Shown: piece by piece, positions 8,216 through 14,991 of the stretch
How positions within the stretch are numbered: the first letter of the stretch is position 1
Layout: each line of letters starts with the position of its first letter
Assembly: GCA_938082955.1 (NCBI GenBank)
Contig: CALKDE010000256.1
Location: forward strand, 1-16,073
DNA length: 16,073 nucleotides
Origin: an uncultured Pseudomonadales bacterium
GTDB taxonomy: Bacteria > Pseudomonadota > Gammaproteobacteria > Pseudomonadales > Pseudohongiellaceae
Direction: 5' to 3'
Notes under the pieces: model-generated
Told to the model about the DNA's origin: nothing
The model's database searches: none
The model's input: only the letters and a program-made list of their open reading frames with translations
Position numbers and translations under genes: made by a program

Positions 8216-9748
8216 CTACTTCTTTTCTCTAGCTTGCAAAGCCAACCGAACTTGGTTGGCGTCACTGAAAATTAATCTACTGCCACCCACATCCTGATAA
8301 GTCTCGTGGCCTTTGCCCGCAACTACAACCACGTCTCCGGACTCCGCATTCGCGATCGCATAGGCTATCGCCTTCTCTCTATCGCGCTCAATGACAGCCT
8401 GTTCAGGCTTGTTCATACCACTTAGGATATGCTGGACTATATCATCGCCCTTTTCGTTTCGAGGATTATCGTCTGTAATAATTAAGCGGTCGGCGAAGGC
8501 CTCGGCAACTTCTCCCATGATGGGCCTCTTTCCCTTATCTCTATTGCCACCACACCCAAACACGCACCAAATATTCCCGCTAAAGTGATCCCTGAGCCCC
8601 TTTAGGGCACTGCGCAAACCATCAGGAGTATGCGCATAATCAACCACCGCCGTTATCTCTTCGAAGTCGCCAATTATTTCCATGCGGCCATCGACCGAAC
8701 TTAGCCCAGCTACGAGTTCGCAAAGCTGCGCGATATCGAGAACTTTTTTCTTCGGCAGATAATTGATCAGCGTGGTGATCACCGCCAATAAATTACTCAC
8801 ATTAAAGTAACCGAATAACTTTCCCTTTACGGTGCCAGCACCAATCGGAGTTACTAGTCGAGCCTCGAATCCTTGTCGTGTTAGCGACAAAGATTCGGCA
8901 TAGACAGTCGCCGCAGAATTCTTAAGGCTGTAGGTGTACACATCCACACTAGGCGCTATCGCATTGATGATCGATAAAGCATAAGGATCATCGAGATTCA
9001 CAATCGCTCGGCTTAGCCCTTCACTGGTAAATAATTTTTTCTTGTTGTTGCCGTAGGCTTCCATGCTTTCATGGTAGTCGAGGTGATCACGCGTGAGATT
9101 CGTAAATATCGCCGTATCAAACTTAACGGCCTTTACTCGTCTTTGATGCAAACCAACAGAGGAGACCTCCATTACTACAGGATCGATTCCACCCTGAGCC
9201 ATCTCTGCCAATGCCATTTGCGTGAAGACGGGATCTGGCGTGGTAAGCTGGGTTTCTTTTAGTTCGCCGTAAATCCCATAGCCGAGAGTGCCCATCGTTC
9301 CGCAACTAAAGCCGGTGTCGGCAAGCGCCTGTGCAATAAACTGGCTACAGCTAGTCTTGCCATTAGTGCCGGTAATGCCTATGACACTCAATCGCCGACT
9401 AGGGTGAGAATAGAATCTAGCAGCAATCTCACCTAGCTTGGCAGACAAATTGTCGATAGCTATTACGGCAACACCCTTGATAAGCCGAACGCCCTGCCAT
9501 TCACCGCCGGACTCTGCTAATACGGCAGCAACACCCATCTCAATTGCCTCATCGATATACTCCCGCGCATCGTGATTGTTACCAAAACAGGCAAGGAAAA
9601 GATCACCTTTTTGTAGCAGGCGACTATCCATTTGAATACCAGTGGCAACTATATTTACGCTCTGCGGAGCTGGGTCGGGCAAGCTGACCAGGCCATTTAT
9701 AAGATCGAGTAAGACACCGTTTGAATTCAGTTTTTCTGCCGTATTCAT
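8216..9748 (-). CDS. murE: UDP-N-acetylmuramoyl-L-alanyl-D-glutamate--2,6-diaminopimelate ligase
   Basis: MurE adds meso-diaminopimelate as the third stem residue. The 510-residue protein has DSR (41-43), P-loop GTNGKTS (127-133), TTPDP (169-173), SSVGLHQ (196-202), TNLTRDHLDYH (216-226), K236 as the likely carbamylated lysine, GCGGNRDKGKRP (398-409), DNPR (427-430) and GKGHETYQ (478-485). DNPR is the motif that distinguishes diaminopimelate-adding from lysine-adding enzymes, which fits a Gram-negative wall. The ATG is one base after the ftsI stop. AGGAG is 16 bases upstream, too far for a classical site, so reinitiation after ftsI is likely. Confidence 0.98.
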   Translation of the reverse strand: MNTAEKLNSNGVLLDLINGLVSLPDPAPQSVNIVATGIQMDSRLLQKGDLFLACFGNNHDAREYIDEAIEMGVAAVLAESGGEWQGVRLIKGVAVIAIDNLSAKLGEIAARFYSHPSRRLSVIGITGTNGKTSCSQFIAQALADTGFSCGTMGTLGYGIYGELKETQLTTPDPVFTQMALAEMAQGGIDPVVMEVSSVGLHQRRVKAVKFDTAIFTNLTRDHLDYHESMEAYGNNKKKLFTSEGLSRAIVNLDDPYALSIINAIAPSVDVYTYSLKNSAATVYAESLSLTRQGFEARLVTPIGAGTVKGKLFGYFNVSNLLAVITTLINYLPKKKVLDIAQLCELVAGLSSVDGRMEIIGDFEEITAVVDYAHTPDGLRSALKGLRDHFSGNIWCVFGCGGNRDKGKRPIMGEVAEAFADRLIITDDNPRNEKGDDIVQHILSGMNKPEQAVIERDREKAIAYAIANAESGDVVVVAGKGHETYQDVGGSRLIFSDANQVRLALQAREKK

Positions 9749-9749
9749 T

Positions 9750-11477
9750 TTAGAGTAAGCTCAACTCCTTGGATGCGTCTTCCGGCAAATTGTCCGGAGC
9801 GATATTCAAGATTCTCATAGCACCAGAGGCGACTCGGGAAAATACCGGCGCCGCAACTTGACCGCCGTAGTGCTCGTCGCCCTTCGGTTCGTAGACGATA
9901 ACCACGATGACTAGCTTCGGATCACTGGCAGGCACAAGGCCCACGAAAAGTGAGTTGTGTAAATTTTCTTCGTAGCCGTATTCGCCAACTACGTGCACGG
10001 TTCCAGTCTTACCCGCAACCTTATAAAAAGGTACTCTCGCATCGCGGGCCGATCCACCGCGCTTAGGATCGACAACTGTTTCCAGCATCGCTAGCACCTG
10101 ATGACTGATCGTCTTGTCGATAACTTGTTCTCGATGCAGAGACTGCACGCTAGCGTCGTCTAATTTCAACAGAGAAACCGGTTTCCTAATGCCATCGTCG
10201 GCGATGACAGAATAAGCCTGCGCTAGTTGCAATGCTGTCGTTGAAAGTCCGTAGCCGAAAGAGAAGGTTGCAGTCTCGATACGACTCCAACTGCGATGGC
10301 TTGGTAACACGCCACCTTGCTCGCCGGGAAACGCTGTACCGGACACCTGGCCCATGCCTACTCGTTCTAACACATTTCGAATCGCATCCGGCCCAATTTC
10401 GAAAGCGATTTTTGTCGCACCTATATTGCTGGACTTGGTAATGACCCTAGTAAGATCCAAAGTGCCATAATTAACAATGTCCTTAACTTCATTGCCATTA
10501 ACCATCATCCAGCCGGGGCTTGTCTCTATCACTGTGTCTGGCGTATACAGGCCAGATTCCAATGCGGCAACTACAGTAAATGCTTTGATCGGCGACCCGG
10601 GCTCGAATACATCGGTAATAGCACGATTACGTAAAACGCTAAAATCGTTAAGGTTTTTCCGATTGTGCGGATTGTAAGAGGGCTGATTCGCCATTGCCAA
10701 GACTTCGCCGGTATCCACGTCCAATACCACGATAGAAGCAGACTTCGCACGACGCGTCACAAACTCTGCCTTTAATTCTTTATAAGCCAAGTTTTGCAAA
10801 CGAAAATCGATGCTCAACTCGAGATTCTTGCCCGGCTGCGCCGTTTGAATAGTATTCAATTCTTCGATGATATGGCCACGTCTATCTTTTATGACCTGCC
10901 GTCTTCCAGGCACACCCTTTAGCCACTTTTCGTAGCTAAGCTCTAAACCTTCCTGCCCAACATCATCGACATTGCTGAAACCGACTAGGTGAGCGGCCAC
11001 CTCACCCTGTGGGTAGAATCTTTGGTATTCCTGCTGCTCATAAACACCGTCGATGTCCAGAGCTAGAATTCTTTCAGCCTCAGCAGGTGCTTGGCGTCTT
11101 TTGACATAGAGAAATTCTTGACGAGTGTTCCTCTCAATAGAAGCAAGTAGAGAATCAGAATCTAACCCCAGCTCCATTGCTAAGCGCTCGATCTCGGAAT
11201 GTTGAGCGCCAATTTCCTGAGGGTTCACCCAGATCGATTTGACCGGCGAACTCACCGCCAACGGCTCACCATTTCTATCCGAAATCAATCCTCGATTCGC
11301 GACCAGAGGTACCGTGCGGATGGTTCGAATATCACCTTGGCTCTGCAAGAAGTCACGTTCAACGATGTGCAGCGCGCTCACCTTCCAACCAATAGCCAGC
11401 ACACAAAGAAACATAAGAAATAGCACTAGGACCAGTCGCCACTGTTCTTTAAATGACGCTAATTTAGCGCCGCTCAT
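9750..11477 (-). CDS. ftsI: Septal peptidoglycan transpeptidase FtsI (PBP3)
   Basis: FtsI is the division-specific class B penicillin-binding protein that cross-links septal peptidoglycan in the periplasm, paired with FtsW. The 575-residue protein has a short cytoplasmic head and one membrane anchor (about 15-32). A pedestal domain follows, with NRGLISDRNG (61-70) and the segment around GRRQVIKDRRGHII. The transpeptidase domain carries all three active-site motifs: SPIK with nucleophile S295, SSN (349-351) and KTG (490-492). There is no PASTA domain. It is close in length to E. coli FtsI (588), with no truncation. Its ATG lies within ftsL, a 14-base overlap, and an in-frame stop just upstream excludes a longer start. 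The Shine-Dalgarno is weak (GGTGA very close to the ATG), suggesting coupling to ftsL. Confidence 0.97.
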   Translation of the reverse strand: MSGAKLASFKEQWRLVLVLFLMFLCVLAIGWKVSALHIVERDFLQSQGDIRTIRTVPLVANRGLISDRNGEPLAVSSPVKSIWVNPQEIGAQHSEIERLAMELGLDSDSLLASIERNTRQEFLYVKRRQAPAEAERILALDIDGVYEQQEYQRFYPQGEVAAHLVGFSNVDDVGQEGLELSYEKWLKGVPGRRQVIKDRRGHIIEELNTIQTAQPGKNLELSIDFRLQNLAYKELKAEFVTRRAKSASIVVLDVDTGEVLAMANQPSYNPHNRKNLNDFSVLRNRAITDVFEPGSPIKAFTVVAALESGLYTPDTVIETSPGWMMVNGNEVKDIVNYGTLDLTRVITKSSNIGATKIAFEIGPDAIRNVLERVGMGQVSGTAFPGEQGGVLPSHRSWSRIETATFSFGYGLSTTALQLAQAYSVIADDGIRKPVSLLKLDDASVQSLHREQVIDKTISHQVLAMLETVVDPKRGGSARDARVPFYKVAGKTGTVHVVGEYGYEENLHNSLFVGLVPASDPKLVIVVIVYEPKGDEHYGGQVAAPVFSRVASGAMRILNIAPDNLPEDASKELSLL

Positions 11478-11817
11478 AATTCACCATTACAATTTTAGCG
11501 ATATCAGGCACTTCCATCTGTAGTTGCTCGAATGCTTTCTGCTCTATTCGACCTTCAACACCGAACGTACTCTGCTCTATTAGTAGCTGACCCCACTCCA
11601 CTTCTAAACCGTTCGCCTGATCACGCAGCACTTGAAGCTCATTGAAAGCAAATCGATTTTCATGGGTTGTAGCCACTACTGATAAGCCAGCGACTAGCAC
11701 CAGCGTCAGAGCAACAAGTAAAGCGAAGGTGGCTGGAGTTCTTACACCCGCCCACTCTAAAACAGAGAGTTCTTTCGATACTTGCCCGCTCGCCTTTTTA
11801 TTCTTTTTTATGCTCAT
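11464..11817 (-). CDS. ftsL: Cell division protein FtsL
   Basis: FtsL is a small bitopic membrane protein that forms the FtsQLB scaffold with FtsQ and FtsB and helps activate FtsW-FtsI. The 117-residue protein has a lysine-rich cytoplasmic tail (4-8), one membrane segment (about 28-50) and a periplasmic part likely to be a coiled coil (about 52-100), with the family stretch around EWGQLLIEQSTFG (74-86) and a conserved end near DIAKIVMV. The ATG is 24 bases after rsmH; a stop two codons upstream fixes the frame's limit. A GGTGAG lies very close to the ATG, so the ribosome-binding site is unusual. FtsL is poorly conserved; the call rests on size, topology and its place between rsmH and ftsI. 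Confidence 0.92.
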   Translation of the reverse strand: MSIKKNKKASGQVSKELSVLEWAGVRTPATFALLVALTLVLVAGLSVVATTHENRFAFNELQVLRDQANGLEVEWGQLLIEQSTFGVEGRIEQKAFEQLQMEVPDIAKIVMVNYERR

Positions 11818-11841
11818 ATCTCACCATCTGTTAGGCATTGC

Positions 11842-12780
11842 TTATTGAGCGATCTTCTGTGCTACTCGCATTACAGCGCTTCTTGACCTTGAGTTTCGGT
11901 CCACCTCAAGCGCGCTAGCCTTGATTCTCTTTCCTATCGGATTTAATTTCGGGCTTAACATATCCTGAGATATGGGAAGACCTCTTGGATAGCTATCGCC
12001 TTTAGCCTGCTTTGCAATAAACCTCTTAACCATTCGATCCTCTAAGGAATGGAAGCTGATAACAACAAGCCGGCCTCCCACCTTAAGCATCTTCAAGGCC
12101 TGCTCTAAGCCTCGCTCTAGCTCGCCTAGTTCGTCGTTGATGAAAATGCGAATCCCCTGAAACGCCCTCGTAGCCGGATGCTTATCTCGCTCCCATGCTG
12201 GGTTCGCTTCTTTGATTATTTCCGCCAGTTCACCTGTTCTGGTAATGCGTTTCTCTGTACGCTCTAAAATGACCCGGCGCGCCATGCGTCTGGAATGACG
12301 CTCTTCACCGTATTGATACAGCACGTCAGCTATCTCAGCCTCTCCTGCACTATTGATCCATTGCTCAGCGCTCTGCCCCGTCGCCGGGTTCATGCGCATA
12401 TCAAGTGGACCATCGCGCAGAAAACTAAATCCCCTTTCTGCGTTGTCTAGCTGCGGGGAGGAAACACCCAGATCGAACAAGATACCGTCAACTCCATCAC
12501 TCAGCCCTCGGGCAGTTAACTGCGCTTGTATGTCGCCGAATGGAGCATGAGCGATCTGCAAACGCTCATCCTTCTCTCTAATTTGGGTCGCAACTTCTAT
12601 CGCCTCAGGATCTTTGTCGAAGATAAGTAGACTGCCTTTCGCCCCTAGCTTCTCAAGAATTAACCGGCTATGGCCTCCTCTCCCAAACGTTGCATCTACA
12701 TAGCAACCGTCTTCACGGATCGAAAGTGCATCGATAGCTTCTGCAATCAATACTGTTTCGTGAGTTGACTTGCCGCTCAT
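11842..12780 (-). CDS. rsmH: 16S rRNA (cytosine1402-N4)-methyltransferase RsmH
   Basis: RsmH (formerly MraW) methylates N4 of C1402 in 16S rRNA using S-adenosylmethionine; RsmI, also encoded here, adds the 2'-O-methyl to the same nucleotide. The 312-residue protein (E. coli 313) has the usual opening HETVLIAEAIDAL (7-19), the SAM-binding DATFGRGGHS (29-38), FDKDPEA (54-60), FDLGVSSPQLD (102-112), DGPLDMRM (123-130), HPATRAFQGIRI (201-212) and ISFHSLEDR (241-249). The ATG has AGGA seven bases upstream, overlapping the mraZ stop; the gap to mraZ is 9 bases. Confidence 0.98.
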   Translation of the reverse strand: MSGKSTHETVLIAEAIDALSIREDGCYVDATFGRGGHSRLILEKLGAKGSLLIFDKDPEAIEVATQIREKDERLQIAHAPFGDIQAQLTARGLSDGVDGILFDLGVSSPQLDNAERGFSFLRDGPLDMRMNPATGQSAEQWINSAGEAEIADVLYQYGEERHSRRMARRVILERTEKRITRTGELAEIIKEANPAWERDKHPATRAFQGIRIFINDELGELERGLEQALKMLKVGGRLVVISFHSLEDRMVKRFIAKQAKGDSYPRGLPISQDMLSPKLNPIGKRIKASALEVDRNSRSRSAVMRVAQKIAQ

Positions 12781-12789
12781 GATTTCATC

Positions 12790-13251
12790 CTAGAGCGCCA
12801 AGGACAGCAGTTTTTCCGGCAGCTCTCCTTCTGTTGTCGTTGTCGATTCCGTTAACCACTGATCGCGTTGCCGGTTCCAGTTATCCTGACTCCAGATCTC
12901 TAGCTTCTTGCCCTGACCAATTAGGCACACGTGCTTTTCTAGCTGCGCATATTGGCGCAGCTCTTGCGGAAGCAAAATACGACCGCTGCCGTCTAGCTCC
13001 AAATCATTGGCATGACCGATGAGCAGGTGTTTGACACGCTGGGACATTGGATCGAAACTGGAGAGGGCTTCTATTTGACGTTCAATTTGCTCCCACTCGG
13101 AAAGCGGATAGAGCAAAAGACAACGGTGGTTCGTGTCGATAGTAACGACTAGATGCCCCGAGCAGTGCTCTGTGAGCTGCTCTCGGTAACGCGAAGGCAT
13201 GGCCATACGGCCTTTAGCATCTAGATTGATAGTATTTATGCCGCGAAACAC
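12790..13251 (-). CDS. mraZ: Transcriptional regulator MraZ (GTG start)
   Basis: MraZ is an AbrB-fold, ring-forming DNA-binding protein that in E. coli represses its own operon by binding TGGGN repeats. The 153-residue protein (E. coli 152) carries the two family repeats: DAKGR (11-15) preceded by the FRGINTINL opening, and DGSGR (87-91) followed by ILLPQELR. The start codon is GTG. It is supported by a run of G about six bases upstream and by alignment of its second residue (F in FRG) with other MraZ proteins. It is the first protein gene of the cluster and lies about 90 bases downstream of the predicted start of transcription, with candidate MraZ boxes in between, so autoregulation is likely. 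Confidence 0.97.
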   Translation of the reverse strand: MFRGINTINLDAKGRMAMPSRYREQLTEHCSGHLVVTIDTNHRCLLLYPLSEWEQIERQIEALSSFDPMSQRVKHLLIGHANDLELDGSGRILLPQELRQYAQLEKHVCLIGQGKKLEIWSQDNWNRQRDQWLTESTTTTEGELPEKLLSLAL

Positions 13252-13300
13252 GTGTTGCCCCCATTATTGTTGGAAGAAACTGTCGCGGGATTTCATTCTT

Positions 13301-13350
13301 CAATTCCCACTAATCGACAATTTTTTCCACTTTTCGCCACAAAGAAACAC
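13301..13350 (-). promoter_or_regulatory. Putative MraZ operator (10-base periodic GTGG boxes)
   Basis: Read on the minus strand, five consecutive 10-base units begin at 13350, 13340, 13330, 13320 and 13310: GTGTTTCTTT, GTGGCGAAAA, GTGGAAAAAA, TTGTCGATTA and GTGGGAATTG. Three start with GTGG, one with GTG, and one is degenerate. E. coli MraZ binds TGGGN repeats separated by five bases, which is the same 10-base period, so this matches an MraZ site in both position and spacing. Only the last unit has the full GTGGGA. The site lies directly downstream of the predicted -10 element, where a bound ring could block initiation or clearance. Function is inferred. Confidence 0.6.
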
Positions 13351-13377
13351 TATAGAGGCACTATTGCGCCCACGCAA
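13349..13377 (-). promoter_or_regulatory. Predicted sigma-70 promoter of the mra/dcw cluster
   Basis: On the minus strand TTGCGT (13372-13377) and TATAGT (13349-13354) are 17 bases apart, a good match to the -35 and -10 consensus with optimal spacing. The start of transcription would be near 13343, giving an mraZ leader of about 90 bases. It is the best promoter match I can see upstream of mraZ. Confidence 0.6.
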
Positions 13378-13445
13378 GCCTTATTTGTCTGATATTTATT
13401 AAGAAAAGTGCTGGAACTTGCTGTTAAAAGCGGGGAAAACGCTGC

Positions 13446-13480
13446 TAAATCACCTTAATAGAAAGCTATATTCTGATTTA
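13446..13480. repeat. Inverted repeat in the rnpB-mraZ spacer
   Basis: Perfect 7-base arms TAAATCA and TGATTTA flank a 21-base centre that contains a smaller inverted repeat, ATAG-CTTT-CTAT on the minus strand. Folded as RNA this would be a weak, A/U-rich hairpin with internal loops. It could be a processing or termination signal for rnpB, a regulator site, or chance in AT-rich DNA. Confidence 0.35.
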
Positions 13481-13555
13481 ATACAGCTGAATAGCACTCC
13501 TAATTAAAGTAAATTATTAAGAATTTTAGGTTTTTTGCAAAAATGGGAAAATTAA

Positions 13556-13938
13556 AGCGAGCCAGCCTATAAGCCGGGTTCTGTCGAGGACAATTATTCA
13601 TCTACGGCCTGTGTCGCCACAGGCCTCTAGCGGCCTACCCGAATCCAATGCGAGCAGCATCTGTGGATTCCTATTTGGCCTTGCTCCGAGTGGGGTTTAC
13701 CTTGCCACGAACTGTTACCAGTCGCGCGGTGCGCTCTTACCGCACCTTTTCACCCTTACCCCATAGCCCGAAAGCTTTGTGGCGGTATACTTTCTGCTGC
13801 ACTAGCCGTGGGTTTACACCCCCCAGGCGTTACCTGGCACCCTGCTCTATGGAGCCCGGACTTTCCTCTGTCGATTTCCTCGTAAATCGATAGTCGACAA
13901 ACAAAGAGCTAAAGACAGCAATTGCCCGGCTGACTCGG
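13556..13938 (-). ncRNA. rnpB: RNase P RNA (bacterial type A)
   Basis: This is the catalytic RNA of ribonuclease P, which trims the 5' leader from precursor tRNAs with the small protein RnpA. On the minus strand the core signatures are in order: GAGGAAAGTCCGGGCTCC, GCAGGGTGCCAGGTAACGCC, AGAAAGTATACCGCC, GGTAAGGGTGAAAAGGTG, GGAGCAAGGCCAAATAGG, and near the 3' end GATGAATAATTGTC and CGACAGAACCCGGCTTAT. The ends are set by helix P1: the ten bases at 13928-13937 pair with those at 13558-13567 with one wobble. P3 is visible as TCGATTT and AAATCGA around a six-base loop. The length of about 383 compares with 377 in E. coli. Exact 5' and 3' ends are uncertain by a few bases. It lies 52 bases after rsmI and 304 before mraZ. 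Confidence 0.97.
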
Positions 13939-13944
13939 GGCGAA

Positions 13945-13972
13945 GACTAAAGGAGAAACTCTCCGGTTACAA
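13945..13972 (-). promoter_or_regulatory. Possible rnpB promoter
   Basis: In the 52 bases between the rsmI stop and rnpB, TTGTAA (13967-13972) lies 15-16 bases before TTTAGT/TTAGTC (13945-13951) on the minus strand. This would place the transcript start near 13938, in agreement with the 5' end deduced from helix P1. The -10 match is moderate. The segment also carries two short inverted repeats: CGGTT/AACCG at 13964-13975 over the -35, and GGAGA/TCTCC at 13952-13964 filling the spacer. The second is followed by TTT and could instead be a weak rsmI terminator. Confidence 0.4.
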
Positions 13973-13990
13973 CCGATATTCGCTGACAGT

Positions 13991-14848
13991 CTACCCCCCG
14001 CTCTCGGCAAGCTCCTTCAGTGCCGCCTCATACAGCAAATTCTTACGCGCACCAGTTATTTTGCTTGCCAGACTTACCGCCTTCTTCATTGAAACTTCTG
14101 ACTTCAACAGCCGCACAATATCCATGGCTTGCTTATGCTTTTGTGCCTCCTCAAGCCGCTCATCGCAGCCCGCCACGATGACGACGAATTCACCCTTTTG
14201 TTGATTAGCATCTCCGCCAAGCCACTCAACGCAAGCAGCCGCCGTGCCAAGAAAATGCGACTCGAACCGTTTTGTCAGTTCTCGACCGATAAATATCAAG
14301 CGTTGCTCTTCGAATGCCGCGCGCATATCCATAAGGCTTTCCATGATTCTGTGAGTCGACTCATAGAACACCATCGTGCGCTGTTCATCCGCTAAACCCA
14401 ACAGCCTTTTCTGCCTCGCTGCCGACTTGCTCGGCAGAAAACCCTCGAAAGTAAACCTATCAGTGGCGAGTCCAGAAACACTTAGCGCTGACACCAATGC
14501 ACTTGCGCCAGGAACGGGAATAACCGAGAGCTTTTTCTGGCGCGCCAAGCTAACCAGTTTGTAGCCTGGATCAGATATCAATGGTGTTCCCGCATCCGAT
14601 ATCAATGCAACCGAGCTGCCGGACTCCAGTTTATCAAGAATCCGATTGATAGCGCTGTCTGCGGAAAAATCGTGGTGGGAAACTACAGGAGTGTCGACTT
14701 GTATGCTCTGCAGCAACTTTTGACTGTGACGTGTATCTTCTGCAGCGATGAGATCCACTCCATTTAAGATCTCGATCGCCCGCCTGGAAATATCATCTAA
14801 ATTTCCGATGGGCGTAGCGACAATATATAGCGTACCGGAATCACTCAT
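13991..14848 (-). CDS. rsmI: 16S rRNA (cytidine1402-2'-O)-methyltransferase RsmI
   Basis: RsmI adds the 2'-O-methyl group to C1402 in the decoding centre of 16S rRNA, the nucleotide that RsmH methylates on N4. The 285-residue protein is a class III (tetrapyrrole methylase-fold) SAM methyltransferase: GTLYIVATPIGNLDDI (5-20), AEDTRHS (36-42), SDAGTPLISDPG (84-95), PVPGAS (111-116), FEGFLP (134-139), FYESTHR (161-167), GRELTK (188-193) and KGEFV (218-222). Length is typical of the family. The ATG has only a weak Shine-Dalgarno (GAG about 12 bases upstream). It is transcribed toward rnpB and diverges from lpoA, as yraL and yraM do in E. coli. Confidence 0.97.
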   Translation of the reverse strand: MSDSGTLYIVATPIGNLDDISRRAIEILNGVDLIAAEDTRHSQKLLQSIQVDTPVVSHHDFSADSAINRILDKLESGSSVALISDAGTPLISDPGYKLVSLARQKKLSVIPVPGASALVSALSVSGLATDRFTFEGFLPSKSAARQKRLLGLADEQRTMVFYESTHRIMESLMDMRAAFEEQRLIFIGRELTKRFESHFLGTAAACVEWLGGDANQQKGEFVVIVAGCDERLEEAQKHKQAMDIVRLLKSEVSMKKAVSLASKITGARKNLLYEAALKELAESGG

Positions 14849-14991
14849 TGGCTAAGTTTCTCAATCAACTTATCTCTGTAGCCAGTACCATTTGGGAAAC
14901 TACTATAGCGAATAAATTGCTGTCCCTAGTGAACTGTATTAGTCTTTAAAAACCAGCGCACAACTTAGCAGACAAAACCCTCTAGACAAAG
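14849..14991. promoter_or_regulatory. Divergent rsmI-lpoA intergenic region
   Basis: These 143 bases separate the starts of rsmI and lpoA and should carry a promoter for each. For rsmI a good -10, TATAGT, lies at 14902-14907 on the minus strand, but no clear -35 stands at 16-18 bases. For lpoA a TATTAG at 14937-14942 on the plus strand has only a poorly spaced TTGCTG. Neither is convincing as a full promoter, and no strong inverted repeat or operator is apparent. Confidence 0.3.

Larger units (their letters stand above)
13252..13555 (-). other. Non-coding leader and spacer between rnpB and mraZ
   Basis: These 304 bases have no credible gene. From the rnpB end toward mraZ they hold an AT-rich stretch (about 13480-13555), an inverted repeat (13446-13480), a second AT-rich part, the predicted mra promoter (13349-13377), a series of GTGG boxes (13301-13350) and the mraZ 5' untranslated region of about 90 bases. 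A weaker promoter-like pair (TTGCAA then AATAAT, 16 apart) can be read just downstream of rnpB, but in such AT-rich DNA it carries little weight. I see no G+C-rich hairpin with a T run that would end rnpB transcription. Confidence 0.7.

Noticed and set aside
8203..8265. The 21-codon N-terminal extension of murF from ATG 8265
   Set aside because: It would be read from inside the murE coding sequence, has no family counterpart, and the Shine-Dalgarno supports TTG at 8202.
13648..13893. An 81-codon open frame on the plus strand rich in R, S and P
   Set aside because: It lies wholly antisense to RNase P RNA, whose conserved core explains the sequence. Frames opposite rnpB are a well-known source of false hypothetical proteins.
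14914..14942. A plus-strand promoter for lpoA at TTGCTG...TATTAG
   Set aside because: The spacing is only 14 bases, too short for a sigma-70 promoter, and no better -35 is present at 16-18 bases.
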